Of a stretch of 64,000 nt of DNA, positions 25,508 through 36,036 are shown piece after piece; the first letter of the stretch is position 1, and each line of letters begins with the position of its first letter. A program made the translations under genes and the position numbers. Origin of the DNA: Desulfovibrio sp. Fe33. Its GTDB lineage: Bacteria > Desulfobacterota > Desulfovibrionia > Desulfovibrionales > Desulfovibrionaceae. The stretch spans positions 1 through 64,000 of the forward strand of contig NZ_JAQKGU010000002.1 of assembly GCF_028532725.1 (NCBI RefSeq). The letters run 5' to 3'. The notes under the pieces were generated by a model. It saw only the letters and a list, made by a program, of their open reading frames with translations. It did not search any database and was not told where the DNA came from.

Positions 25508-26485
25508 CTACCGCGTGACGCCTCCTTCCCAGACGTAGCAGAATCCGGCCCTCGGGGGCATGAGGAAGGAGGTATCCACCCCCAGGAGGTTCGGCTTGTA
25601 CGGTTCGGCGGAATCGAGGGTGTTGTATGGGTTGTCGTCGGGATAGAGGTCGCGGCGGTAGGTCACCACAAGGCTGTCCTCGGGGAGTCCTGCCAGGGAG
25701 CGGGCCTTGGCGAAGGCGTCCTGGATGTATCCGACCTGGTCGACGAGCCCGAGGGAAAGGGCCTGGTTCGCGGTGAACACGCGGGCGGTCTTGACCGTTT
25801 CGAGGTCAGCCGGGGCCAGGTGGCGATGCTCCTGGACCAGCGCGTAAAACCGTCCGGCCATATCGTCGATTATCGCCTGGAACAGGGCTTTTTCCTCATC
25901 GGTTGAAGGCCGGAAGGGAGACCCCATGTCCTTGTCCCGGCCGGATTTGGAGACTTCCATATCCACGCCGACCTTGTCCATCAGGCCGCTCACCTTGGGC
26001 CGCATGAAGACCACGCCCACGGAGCCGGTGATGGTGGTCGGGTGTGCCATGATCCAGTCGGCGGGGAGGGCCGCGTAATAGCCGCCCGAGGCTGCCACGT
26101 CGAACATGGCCGCGATCACGGGCTTGCCCGTCCGCTCCTTGAAGGCGGTCAGCTCGTGATAGATGACGTCCGAGGCTGTGGCGGTGCCGCCCGGGGAGTC
26201 GATGGCCACGACCACCGCGCCCACCTGGTCGTCGGTCTCGGCCAGCTTGAGGTTGTTGACAAGCTCCTGCACCGGGCTGGGCTGGGAGCGGAGCATCCCC
26301 CGTGCCGGTTGGGTGGTCAGGAAACCGCGAAGGTGGATCAGTGCGACCTTCCCTTCACCCTCGCCGTCCACCACGTACTCCTTGAGGGGTTCCGTGGCCT
26401 GGGAGGCGAAAATCTTGATCTTGGGCGCACAGCCCGGGAGCAAAAGAAACAGTAAGGCCAGCGCGGCCAGGATTCGGGACGGCAT
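25508..26485 (-). CDS. sppA: Signal peptide peptidase SppA-type lipoprotein
   Basis: A 325-residue S49 peptidase. The N-terminus has a lipobox (LLLLPGC), so this copy is probably membrane-attached by a lipid, not by a TM helix. AIDSPGGT, DVAASGGYYAALPAD (catalytic Ser in ASGG) and TGSVGV are seen. The catalytic Lys is in EVSKSGRDKDMGSPF. It is the short single-domain form. It would clear cleaved signal peptides or membrane proteins. It stands alone on the minus strand. Confidence 0.88.
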   Translation of the reverse strand: MPSRILAALALLFLLLPGCAPKIKIFASQATEPLKEYVVDGEGEGKVALIHLRGFLTTQPARGMLRSQPSPVQELVNNLKLAETDDQVGAVVVAIDSPGGTATASDVIYHELTAFKERTGKPVIAAMFDVAASGGYYAALPADWIMAHPTTITGSVGVVFMRPKVSGLMDKVGVDMEVSKSGRDKDMGSPFRPSTDEEKALFQAIIDDMAGRFYALVQEHRHLAPADLETVKTARVFTANQALSLGLVDQVGYIQDAFAKARSLAGLPEDSLVVTYRRDLYPDDNPYNTLDSAEPYKPNLLGVDTSFLMPPRAGFCYVWEGGVTR

Positions 26486-26626
26486 GGGGACCTCCGGTGG
26501 ATTTCGGGTTATGGGAGCATCCTACCGGGGCCGGGGAGTCTTGCCAAGGGGGGCCGCCCGACATGCATCTCTCTCCTCCCTGAGGGAGATGCCGTCGATC
26601 GGGTCTTCAGGTTGTCCCGGGAAGGG

Positions 26627-27043
26627 TTAGACCGCCGCGTTCTGGGCCTCGTAAGCCTGGCTGGCGAGGCGTTGCAGGAGGGCGGAAGAGCCGCCCGACC
26701 CCTCGAACAGGGCCTGCACGCTTGCGTCGCCCTGGCGGAACGCCTGTAGCAGTTCGTCCACCGTGACCACGCCGTCCTCGTTGAGATCGTAGGCGTCGTA
26801 CTCCTCCTCGTCGGACGAGGACTCGCTTTCGCCCGTCCCGGACACCGCCCGGGCCGAGGAGGCTTCGCCTTGGGAAGAGGCCGAACCCTGCATGGATGCC
26901 ATGAAGCCGCCGCCGTCTTCGGCGTCCTTCTTTGCGATGGACGCAACGGTTTCGTCGGAATCCGACTGGTTTCCCCGTTGGGCCTGCATCATTTCCGCAA
27001 GCCCGTAGGATGCGCCGGAGCCGCTCACTGCCGAGATGCTCAT
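26627..27043 (-). CDS. EF-hand domain protein
   Basis: 138 residues. The longer open frame extends into cobS; I chose the ATG at 27043 because AAGGAG lies 7 bp before it. The first half is Ser/Gly/Glu-rich and probably disordered (ESESSSDEEEY). A single complete EF-hand loop, DLNEDGVVTVDE, lies near residues 87-98 with Asp, Asn, Asp and a final Glu as calcium ligands. The end is helical (ALLQRLASQAYEAQ). There is no signal peptide. It may bind calcium; its partner is unknown. Confidence 0.75.
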   Translation of the reverse strand: MSISAVSGSGASYGLAEMMQAQRGNQSDSDETVASIAKKDAEDGGGFMASMQGSASSQGEASSARAVSGTGESESSSDEEEYDAYDLNEDGVVTVDELLQAFRQGDASVQALFEGSGGSSALLQRLASQAYEAQNAAV

Positions 27044-27177
27044 GCTCTGCTCCTTGGTTAAAGGTGATGGCGGCAATATCTGCCGTCGACAACTCGATAA
27101 CGGGACGCAGCAAGGGGCGGGCCAGGAAACGGCCCGTGAATGATAAGAATTGTTAAGACGGAACCGGCGGTGCGGAA

Positions 27178-27909
27178 TCAGGCGACCAGGGCGAATCCGA
27201 GTCCGGCGGCCAGTTCTCCGAGGATCACGGCGCAGCCTAGGAAATCGCCGTTCGCGCCGCCGACCTTGTCCGCCAGCCGGAACAGGCCGAGCAGGACCGC
27301 CGTGGCGATGACCGTGGAGGCCAGGGTTGCGGCGAACCCGGCCATGACCAGTCCGGTCACGAAGGCGAAAAGGGTGGTGGCCAGGGCCACGCCGAGGGTT
27401 GCTCCGTCGACGTACAGCTTGCCCAGGCCGGGACGGACCAGATGGCGCACGTGGTAGCCGAGCCAGACCGCGGCGGCCCTGCCCAGGACGAAGACCCAGG
27501 CGGCGGCCCAATATTCGCCTCGGGAGAGCATGGTGTGGAAGAGGAGAATCTGACCGGCCGCGGCCATGACCAGGCCCATGGCGCCGAATGCGCCGGTATG
27601 GCTGTCCTTGACCACTTCCCAGAACCGCACGGGGTCGGTGTGCGTGGTCACCGCGTCGCATACGTCGGCCAGGCCGTCCATATGCAAACCGCGCGTGAGA
27701 TAGATGGAGGCCGCCACCATGAGCCACGCCTGAATCCAGGGGGAGTTTCCGAACAGGCCGAGCCACAGGGGCAGGACGATGACCACGCCGAGGACCAGAC
27801 CCGCCGGGGCCATCCAGCGCATACACCTGTTCATGGCCGGTTCGGAAATGACCCTGGCCGGGGCCAGCCGGGTCAGGAAACCGAGGGTGTCGACGAAGTC
27901 TCGCAGCAT
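27178..27909 (-). CDS. cobS: Adenosylcobinamide-GDP ribazoletransferase
   Basis: The final step of cobalamin assembly joins AdoCbi-GDP and alpha-ribazole(-phosphate), which comes from CobT (61002-62069). 243 residues with about six membrane segments. It has LGFLTRLAPA at the start, YLTRGLHMDGLADVCDA (the acidic signature), DSHTGAFGAMGLV and the C-terminal GGANGDFLGC. The start is 1 bp after the stop of the SAM hydrolase-type gene, so they are cotranscribed with YitT. Confidence 0.92.
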   Translation of the reverse strand: MLRDFVDTLGFLTRLAPARVISEPAMNRCMRWMAPAGLVLGVVIVLPLWLGLFGNSPWIQAWLMVAASIYLTRGLHMDGLADVCDAVTTHTDPVRFWEVVKDSHTGAFGAMGLVMAAAGQILLFHTMLSRGEYWAAAWVFVLGRAAAVWLGYHVRHLVRPGLGKLYVDGATLGVALATTLFAFVTGLVMAGFAATLASTVIATAVLLGLFRLADKVGGANGDFLGCAVILGELAAGLGFALVA

Positions 27910-27910
27910 G

Positions 27911-28735
27911 TCATGCCTCCCAGGCCAGCTCCACGGGGTCTCCCATGGACAGGCCGAAACGCTTGGCCGCGGACCGTTGGTTCACGGCGAGTTCAAGAAA
28001 ACCCTGGCTGCCTTCGAGCAGGCCCGGTTCACCCTCGGGCATGTCCGCATACCGTGCCGCGTAGGCCAGGGGGCCACCCGCCGGGGACTCCATGCGCAGC
28101 CCTTCGGGGGTGCCCATGCCGCCCGCTTCCAGGTTGAGTACGCAATTGCCGAAACGATCGATGTGCAGCACGTGCGTGCGCACCCTGCCCGGGCCGAATT
28201 CCGGCTGGGACCATGTGCGCGTGACCAGGTCGGCCGGGGCGATCTCCGGCCCGATGCCTTCGGGCCTGCCGCCCAGGGCGAGCCACGCGGCCAGCGGAGC
28301 GAAGACGTCCCTGCCGTGGAAGGTGTGCGATACCTTTTCGGGCGCGTCCATGGCCCTGGAAAGATCGAAGGCGCGCACCTCGGACCATGCGCGGTTCAGG
28401 GCCAGGGTGAGCAGCCCGTTGTCCGGGGCCACCAGCAGCCGGTTGCCGATCTGGAGGCAGGCTATGCGCCGGTCCGTGCCCACGCCGGGATCGACCACGG
28501 CGAGGATGACCGCGTCCGCCGGAAAATGTTCGTAGCTGGCGGCCAGGAAAAATCCGGCCTGGGCCACGTTGTAGGGGGCTACGTCGTGGGAGATGTCCAC
28601 CACCGGGCAGTTGGGGGCCTTGCGCGCCAGGACCGCCTTGACCTGGCCCACATAGGGGTCTGTCAGGCCGAAGTCCGAAATCAGACCGATGGTCCGGGGC
28701 GGCGGAGCGTCCTTCTTTTCGGTGGCGAAAATCAT
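27911..28735 (-). CDS. SAM hydroxide adenosyltransferase (DUF62) family protein
   Basis: 274 residues of the SAM-dependent chlorinase/fluorinase family; bacterial members generally split SAM to adenosine and methionine with water. It has LISDFGLTDPYVGQVK, VDISHDVAPYN, VVDPGVGTDRR, APDNGLLTL, FHGRDVFAPLAA and the second-domain IDRFGNCVLN. It sits directly after the YitT gene with no gap and 1 bp before cobS, so the three form an operon. Neighbours give no firm clue to its physiological role. Confidence 0.88.
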   Translation of the reverse strand: MIFATEKKDAPPPRTIGLISDFGLTDPYVGQVKAVLARKAPNCPVVDISHDVAPYNVAQAGFFLAASYEHFPADAVILAVVDPGVGTDRRIACLQIGNRLLVAPDNGLLTLALNRAWSEVRAFDLSRAMDAPEKVSHTFHGRDVFAPLAAWLALGGRPEGIGPEIAPADLVTRTWSQPEFGPGRVRTHVLHIDRFGNCVLNLEAGGMGTPEGLRMESPAGGPLAYAARYADMPEGEPGLLEGSQGFLELAVNQRSAAKRFGLSMGDPVELAWEA

Positions 28736-29611
28736 CTAATACACCTTCCTCGACGAGAATCCCTGGCCCTGGACGTGGAAGCCTGAGCCCATGATGAAAA
28801 ACGCGTTCGGGTCGATGGTGTAGACCAGCTCCTCAAGCTCCTTGAGCTGGATGGACGAGACCATGGTCATGATTACCTTGCGCTCTTCGCCCGTGTATCC
28901 GCCCGTGCCTTCCAGGATGGTCACGCCCCGGTCCAGGTCGATCAGGATGGCCGCGTTGATGGCGGCGTGGTGCTCCGAGACGATCATGACCATCTTGCGC
29001 TCAGAGAACATGCCCAGCACGTATTCGATGCCGAAGGCGATGACGAAGGTCATGGCGATGGAATAAAAGACGATGTTCATGTCCAGATAGATGAAGCCCG
29101 CCACGAAACCGATCATGTTGAACCAGAATTCGAAGGAGCCCATGGACATGTTGAACTTCTCCTTGCAGATCACGGCCAGGATGTCCGATCCGCCGGTGGA
29201 GCCGAGCGAACGGAGCGCGATGCCCACGCCCGCGCCCATGATCCCGCCGCCCGTGATGACGGCCAGCCAGATGTCGTCCATGTGCAGGGAGTAGGGAATG
29301 ACGTCGATGAAGACCGAGGAGACGACCATTCCGTAAAGGGAATAGAGGAAGAACCGCTTGCTGACGAATACCCAGCCGAGGACGAACACGGGCAGGTTCA
29401 GGGCGAAATACCACTGGCCCGTGCTCAATCCGCCGAAGGCGTAGTAGCACAGCAGCGCGATGCCCGACATGCCGCCGGTCAGCAGGCCGTGCGGCACGGC
29501 GATGGCCTTGACCGAGAAGGCGATGAGAAATGAGCCCAGGGTTAGCAGGGCGAGGTTCCACGGCACGCCGAAAGTCATGGCGCGCAGCTTGTCCTTGAAG
29601 GTATTGGTCAT
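28736..29611 (-). CDS. YitT-family membrane protein
   Basis: 291 residues. Five to six membrane helices (about 25-190) include AVPHGLLTGGMSGIALLCYY, GSTGGSDILAVI and YVLGMFSERK. A C-terminal DUF2179 domain follows with TILEGTGGYTGEERKVIMT, probably a ligand-binding ferredoxin-like fold. I chose the start MTNTF at 29611, which has GGAG upstream. The function of YitT proteins is not settled. It heads the yitT-DUF62-cobS operon. Confidence 0.85.
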   Translation of the reverse strand: MTNTFKDKLRAMTFGVPWNLALLTLGSFLIAFSVKAIAVPHGLLTGGMSGIALLCYYAFGGLSTGQWYFALNLPVFVLGWVFVSKRFFLYSLYGMVVSSVFIDVIPYSLHMDDIWLAVITGGGIMGAGVGIALRSLGSTGGSDILAVICKEKFNMSMGSFEFWFNMIGFVAGFIYLDMNIVFYSIAMTFVIAFGIEYVLGMFSERKMVMIVSEHHAAINAAILIDLDRGVTILEGTGGYTGEERKVIMTMVSSIQLKELEELVYTIDPNAFFIMGSGFHVQGQGFSSRKVY

Positions 29612-29755
29612 AGTCGTTCTCCGCCACATGTTCTAGCGGGTTTTGTCGAGGGTGAAAACCAAAAAACGGAAGTCGTCCGTTACTTGCGGACCGTACCGAT
29701 TGCCTGTAAACGGGGTAGGGATTTTTCCCGAACAATGCCTTTAAGGAAGTTTTTC

Positions 29756-30244
29756 ATGACACTCAAGGATCTCGTATCGGAAGAGGAGCTGGCCAAGCTC
29801 CAGCAGGAACTGCATGACCGCTTCGGCCTGAACGCCGACATCATGGACGGCGACGGCCACCGGCTGCTCGGCAATACCTGGGGAAACGCCCTGTGCCGGG
29901 CCATCCGCGACGATGACAAGGGCTTCGGCGCCATCTGCGCCACCGCCGGACAGATGTTCACCCAATTGCTCAAGAAGGGCGAGCCGTTCGTCGAATACTG
30001 CGACGGCGGCATGGTCCGCGTGAGCGTGCCCGTGGTCGTCGAAGGCGAGGTCGTCGGCGGCGTGGGCGGCTGCGGCCTGGTCCCCGCCGACGAAGAGGTG
30101 GACGAGTTCACCATAGGCATGATGAGCGGCCTGAGCGAAGAGGATATCGCCGAAAAAGCCAAGACCGTGCGGACCGTCACCGAAGAACAACTGGCCGAAA
30201 TCCAGGCGTTTATCACCAAACGGATCGAAGGATTGCTAAAATAG
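29756..30244 (+). CDS. PocR-domain sensory protein
   Basis: 162 residues. The whole protein matches a PocR ligand-binding domain: LQQELHDRFGLNADIMDGDG near the start, NALCRAIRDD, ICATAGQ, then YCDGGMVRVSVPVVVEGEVVGGVGGCG. PocR domains are PAS-related and bind small hydrocarbon-derived ligands. There is no output domain, so it would act through a partner. AAGGAAG precedes the ATG at 29756. Element R5 begins 32 bp after the stop. Confidence 0.8.
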   Translation: MTLKDLVSEEELAKLQQELHDRFGLNADIMDGDGHRLLGNTWGNALCRAIRDDDKGFGAICATAGQMFTQLLKKGEPFVEYCDGGMVRVSVPVVVEGEVVGGVGGCGLVPADEEVDEFTIGMMSGLSEEDIAEKAKTVRTVTEEQLAEIQAFITKRIEGLLK

Positions 30245-30275
30245 ATTCCGTTGGCGAATCGGTTTCATTGATGAA

Positions 30276-30380
30276 ATCGGATTTTGAAGCCGCCTTCGGC
30301 GGATTGGACAGGTGACTTCGCCTCCGGCGGCCAAAGGGTTATAACCCTTTGGAAACCCATTTTCGCCTTCGGCTGAGGTG
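30276..30380 (+). repeat. Hairpin-string element R5
   Basis: Class II copy: GCCGCC-TTC-GGCGG, CGCC-TCC-GGCG, a perfect 22-bp palindrome CCAAAGGGTTATAACCCTTT plus GG, and a weak fourth stem CGCC-TTC-GGCT. Sense to the PocR gene. Its third stem has different bases from other copies yet still pairs fully. Confidence 0.7.
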
Positions 30381-30419
30381 TTGATGGAGGGGCATTTACT
30401 CCTTCAGAATCGCATTATG

Positions 30420-30461
30420 CGAAACGTCCGCAAACCATACTGGCTTGTGGGCGTTTTTTGC
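30420..30461 (+). terminator. Terminator-like hairpin
   Basis: AAACGTCCGCAA pairs imperfectly with TTGTGGGCGTTT and is followed by TTTT. It lies between R5 and R6. Confidence 0.4.
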
Positions 30462-30469
30462 GTAATACC

Positions 30470-30578
30470 CGCCCTTCAGGGCGGCAATGGGGATGCAAGG
30501 GGGCGCTCCCCTTGCCCGCCGGAGGCGAAATCACCCGACAAATCCGCCGAAGGCGGCTTCAAAACCTGATTTCCCTCC
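30470..30578 (-). repeat. Hairpin-string element R6
   Basis: Minus-strand class II copy: GCCGCC-TTC-GGCGG, CGCC-TCC-GGCG, CAAGGGG-AGCGC-CCCCTTG and CCGCCC-TGAA-GGGCGG. It faces R5, and no minus-strand gene ends here, so it is the one copy that is not 3' of a gene in the sense direction. Confidence 0.75.
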
Positions 30579-30847
30579 CGCCTCCGGTAACAAAGGGGGG
30601 GGCCGGAAACGGAACGGTCCTTCGGCATCCGCAGGAGAAACCGGGCGTTCCCCGTTTGGGGCAGGGGAGAACCGTTGCCTCGCGGCGTTTTCGTTCCGGC
30701 GGGGCGTGCCGTCCTGCTGCCGGATGTCGGGGGCCATGGCCTATATATATTAGACAAGCGGGTGCAAATGCCTTACAAGACCATTCCAGCCCCTCGGACG
30801 GGGTCTAACGCCCTGTCCGGCGGAAAATTCCCTATAGAATGGAAATC
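30579..30847. other. Leader region before lepA
   Basis: GC-rich text without a gene. TATATATATTAGACA at about 30741-30755 is the only good -10-like stretch and may belong to the lepA promoter. No clear -35 is seen. Confidence 0.35.
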
Positions 30848-32653
<1,806 letters not shown>

Positions 32654-32677
32654 TCGGCGCATCCAACAAGGAATCCC

Positions 32678-33298
32678 ATGACTCAAAGCTCGCTCAAATC
32701 CTTTCGTGATACCCTTGAGGCCATTGTGGTGGCCCTTCTTCTGGCCTTCGTCATCCGCGCCTTCATCGTTCAGGCGTTTAAGATCCCGTCCGGGTCCATG
32801 CTTGAAACTCTCCAGATCGGCGATCACCTGCTGGTCTCCAAGTTCGCCTATGACGTCCGCCTGCCTTCCAATATCTGGCTCGACACCACCGACGGCAAGG
32901 TGTTGATGAAGACCGGCGACCCGCAGCGCGGCGACATCGTCGTCTTCCTGTTCCCGGAGGACGAATCCAAGGACTTCATCAAGCGGGTTATCGGCCTGCC
33001 GGGCGAGACCCTGGAAGTGCGCAACAAGGTGGTCTACATCAACGGCCGCGCCCTGGACGAGCCCTACGTGCTCCACACCAAGGCCGACACCCTGCCCGTG
33101 CGCGACAATTTCGGGCCGGTGGTCATTCCCCAGGGCGAGTACTTCGTCATGGGCGACAACCGCGAAGGCTCCTACGACTCGCGCTGGTGGGGGACGGTCA
33201 AGCGCAGCAAGATCGTCGGCAAGGCCCTGGTCATCTACTGGTCCTGGGGCTCCGTCACCGATATCCGCTTCAACCGGATCGGAACCCTGCTGAACTAG
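32678..33298 (+). CDS. lepB: Signal peptidase I
   Basis: 206 residues. One N-terminal membrane helix (about 15-33) is followed by the catalytic Ser in KIPSGSML (S40). The Lys general base is in DFIKRVIGLPGE, and the box E motif is VMGDNREGSYDSRWWG. It cleaves signal peptides outside the inner membrane. Cotranscribed with lepA. A strong terminator follows. Confidence 0.95.
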   Translation: MTQSSLKSFRDTLEAIVVALLLAFVIRAFIVQAFKIPSGSMLETLQIGDHLLVSKFAYDVRLPSNIWLDTTDGKVLMKTGDPQRGDIVVFLFPEDESKDFIKRVIGLPGETLEVRNKVVYINGRALDEPYVLHTKADTLPVRDNFGPVVIPQGEYFVMGDNREGSYDSRWWGTVKRSKIVGKALVIYWSWGSVTDIRFNRIGTLLN

Positions 33299-33320
33299 GC
33301 CGTTACGCCGCATGACTGAA

Positions 33321-33347
33321 AAAGCCGCTCTGAGAGCGGCTTTTTTG
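33321..33347 (+). terminator. Terminator of lepA-lepB
   Basis: GCCGCTC-TGA-GAGCGGC followed by six T. Confidence 0.92.
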
Positions 33348-33410
33348 CGCTCTTGCCAATCGCGCCTCCATGCCTTACTTCGATCGTGTAAGCTGCACGT
33401 AGGAATGATT

Positions 33411-34190
33411 ATGAACAAGGTCATACGAACCATATTGGTGGACGACGAGCCCCCGGCCCAGGACGAACTCAGTTACCTGCTTTCGTCGCACGAGGATATC
33501 GACGTGGTCGGCACGGCGGGCAACGCCGCCGACGCGGTCGAGGCCATCGCTTCCAAACGGCCCGATCTGGTCTTTCTGGACATCCAGATGCCGGGGCGGG
33601 ACGGGTTCTCGGTGCTCAGGGACGTCATGGCCATGGAGCGGCACCCCCTGGTGATTTTCGTTACGGCTTTCGACGAGTACGCCATCCGCGCCTTCGAGGA
33701 GAACGCGGTGGACTACATTCTCAAGCCTGTGGACACCAGGCGGCTGGCGGACAGTCTCGACAGGGTCCGCAAAAGGCTGGCGGCCAGCGAGACCCGGGAG
33801 TCGAGCGAGGTCCTGCGCAAGCTGCTGGCGGGCGCGGGCATCAAGCCAGGAGTGACGCGTATCAGCGTGGAGCACGGGGGGCGCAACATCCTCCTGAGCC
33901 CCAAGGAGATCGTCTACTTCAACTATGAGAACCGCAGGGTTCACGCCGGAACGCGCGACAACCTATACCCGTGCGCCTGCGACGCGACCCTGGACCGCCT
34001 GGAAGAGCGTCTGGAGGGATTCCCCTTTTTCCGGGCCAACCGGTCCCAACTGGTCAACCTGGCGCTGGTGCGGACCTACGCGCCGTGGTTCAACGGCAAG
34101 TACGTCCTGACCATGGGCGACCGCGCCGAGACCGAGATCATCGTCAGCAAGGCGCGGGTGCGTCCCTTCAAGGACGCCATGGAACTGTAG
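33411..34190 (+). CDS. LytTR-type response regulator
   Basis: 259 residues. The receiver domain (about 5-125) has VDDEPPAQDELSYLL, the phospho-acceptor D57 in LVFLDIQMPG, and the KPVD signature. The LytTR DNA-binding domain (about 150-259) has ISVEHGGRNILLSPKEIVYF and FFRANRSQLVNL. I chose the ATG at 33411 because AGGA lies 6 bp upstream. It ends 9 bp before the kinase gene and works with it. The likely target is the cstA gene downstream. The arrangement is like E. coli BtsS/BtsR with BtsT. Confidence 0.9.
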   Translation: MNKVIRTILVDDEPPAQDELSYLLSSHEDIDVVGTAGNAADAVEAIASKRPDLVFLDIQMPGRDGFSVLRDVMAMERHPLVIFVTAFDEYAIRAFEENAVDYILKPVDTRRLADSLDRVRKRLAASETRESSEVLRKLLAGAGIKPGVTRISVEHGGRNILLSPKEIVYFNYENRRVHAGTRDNLYPCACDATLDRLEERLEGFPFFRANRSQLVNLALVRTYAPWFNGKYVLTMGDRAETEIIVSKARVRPFKDAMEL

Positions 34191-34199
34191 GGAGACTCC

Positions 34200-35900
34200 G
34201 TGAACACTTTTGAAATCATTTTGACTCTGGCCGAGCGGTTCGGCCTCATGGTGGGTCTGGTCCTGCTGTTCCTGACCATAATGCCCGTTCGCCGGATGCA
34301 GTTCACGGGCGAGAGTTCCCGGTTGCGCACCTTCCTGGTGACCGTCCTTTTCGGCCTGCTCGGCATCCTCGGCACCTACACCGGCAACGCGGTCTTCGAT
34401 TCCGTGGCCAACCTGCGGGCCATGGTGGTCATCTCGGGCGGCCTGTTCGGCGGCCCCGTGGTGGGCATCGGCGCGGGGCTCATCGCCGGGGTTCACCGTA
34501 TCCTTTTCGACCTGCACGGGTTCAGCGCCTATCCCTGCGGCATCGCCACGGCCATCGAGGGATTCGCGGCGGGCATGGTGGCCCTGCGGTTCGGCGTGGG
34601 GGCCATGAACTGGCGGGCGGCCGCCGGACTGGCCTTTGCGGGCGAGGCCATGCACATGGGGCTGGTCCTGCTCATGTCCAAGCCCTTTCCCGAGGCGTGG
34701 GAGCTGGTCAAGCTCATCGCCCCGCCCATGCTCCTGGTCAACGCGTTCGGCGCGGCCCTGTTCGTGGAGGTCATCAATCTGTATTCCCGCGACCGCGACC
34801 GGCGGGAATCCCTTCATGCGCAGATCATTCTCGATATCGCCAACATGGCGGTCAGCTATTTGCGCCTCGGCCTTTCCCTGGAAACCGCCGCGGCCACGGC
34901 CGAGATCATCTATACCCGGGTGGGAGTGGCGGCCGTGGCCATCACGGACACCCGCGACGTCCTGGCCCACGTGGGGGCCGGAGCCGACCACCATACGGCC
35001 GGGCGCGAGATCCGCACCAACGCCACCCGCGAGGTTCTTCGGACGGACCGTCCCGCCTTCCTGCACAGCGCCGAGGCCATCGGCTGCAACGACCCGGCCT
35101 GCCCCATGACGGCGGCCATCATCGTTCCGCTCAAGAAGAACAACGAGATTGTCGGCACCCTCAAGTTTTACGGCAGCCGCGAGCGGCCCCTCAACGTCAC
35201 TCTTTTCGAAGTGGCCATCGGCCTGGCGAACCTCTTTTCCACCCAGGTGGAGCTGGAGGACATTCAGATCAAGGAACAGATGCTGGCCCATGCCGAGATT
35301 CGCAGGCTGCATTCCCAGATCAACCCGCATTTCCTGTTCAATTCCCTGAACACCATCGCCTCGTTCTGCCGGACCAACTCGGAGCGGGCCAGGGAGCTGC
35401 TCATGGACCTGTCGCTGTACATGCGCCGCAACCTGGACCTGAGCCGGGGATTCATTCCGTTGGGCGAGGAACTGGAGCAGGTCCGTTCCTATCTGGCCAT
35501 CGAAAAGGCCCGCTTCGGCGACCGCATCCAGGTGGAGGACGAGGTGGAGGAGGGGTGCGAAAACTGGCCCATCCCGCCGCTGATCATCCAGCCCCTGGTG
35601 GAGAACGCCATCCGGCACGGTGTACTCGGCCGGGAGCGGGGCGGTACGGTCAAGGTCCGCGCCTGGCGTGAAAACGGCCATCTTGAAATCAGCGTGGCCG
35701 ACGACGGCGTGGGCATGGACCGCGCCACCCTTGACCGGGTTCTGAACCCCGACTGCGTCGATTCCGCCGTGGGCGGCATCGGGATGCGCAACTGCCTGAG
35801 CCGCATGGAGCATATCTACGGCCGCCAGTTCGCACCCAAGGTGGACAGCGTTCCCGGCAAGGGAACCACCATCGTGCTCCAGGTGCCCGCCCGGCACTGA
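34200..35900 (+). CDS. LytS/BtsS-type membrane sensor histidine kinase
   Basis: 566 residues with a GTG start after GGAGA. The N-terminal 5TM-5TMR_LYT sensor (about 1-200) has GGLFGGPVVGIGAGLIAGVHR. A GAF domain (about 210-355) follows. The His_kinase domain has H377 in QINPHFLFNSL, and the HATPase shows PLVENAIRHGV, DDGVGMD and GGIGMRNC. The family senses small carboxylates such as pyruvate, or cell-envelope changes. With the CstA transporter downstream, a pyruvate-like or peptide signal is an inference. Confidence 0.9.
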   Translation: MNTFEIILTLAERFGLMVGLVLLFLTIMPVRRMQFTGESSRLRTFLVTVLFGLLGILGTYTGNAVFDSVANLRAMVVISGGLFGGPVVGIGAGLIAGVHRILFDLHGFSAYPCGIATAIEGFAAGMVALRFGVGAMNWRAAAGLAFAGEAMHMGLVLLMSKPFPEAWELVKLIAPPMLLVNAFGAALFVEVINLYSRDRDRRESLHAQIILDIANMAVSYLRLGLSLETAAATAEIIYTRVGVAAVAITDTRDVLAHVGAGADHHTAGREIRTNATREVLRTDRPAFLHSAEAIGCNDPACPMTAAIIVPLKKNNEIVGTLKFYGSRERPLNVTLFEVAIGLANLFSTQVELEDIQIKEQMLAHAEIRRLHSQINPHFLFNSLNTIASFCRTNSERARELLMDLSLYMRRNLDLSRGFIPLGEELEQVRSYLAIEKARFGDRIQVEDEVEEGCENWPIPPLIIQPLVENAIRHGVLGRERGGTVKVRAWRENGHLEISVADDGVGMDRATLDRVLNPDCVDSAVGGIGMRNCLSRMEHIYGRQFAPKVDSVPGKGTTIVLQVPARH

Positions 35901-35965
35901 CCGTTCGAACCGGGGATACGTTCGTTCAGACCGGGAAACGGTCGGTTCCGACGGGAACCGTCGCA
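35900..35965. promoter_or_regulatory. Candidate LytTR-regulator binding repeats before cstA
   Basis: ACCGGGGATACG (35909) and ACCGGGAAACG (35930) are direct repeats exactly 21 bp apart, the spacing used by LytTR regulators. Further ACCGT-CG copies start at 35900 and 35957. CGGTTCC-GACG-GGAACCG (35943-35960) can also form a hairpin. Confidence 0.5.
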
Positions 35966-36036
35966 TTGTTTCCGGAAAACCTCCTAAAAAGTAATTGCCG
36001 CCCGGCGGCGTAACTTTTCATCGGAGGTTGTGAAAC

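Noticed and set aside
26627-27826. 399-residue version of the EF-hand protein
   Set aside because: The extra N-terminal part overlaps cobS in another frame and is Arg/Gly/Pro-rich noise. The ATG at 27043 has a strong ribosome site.
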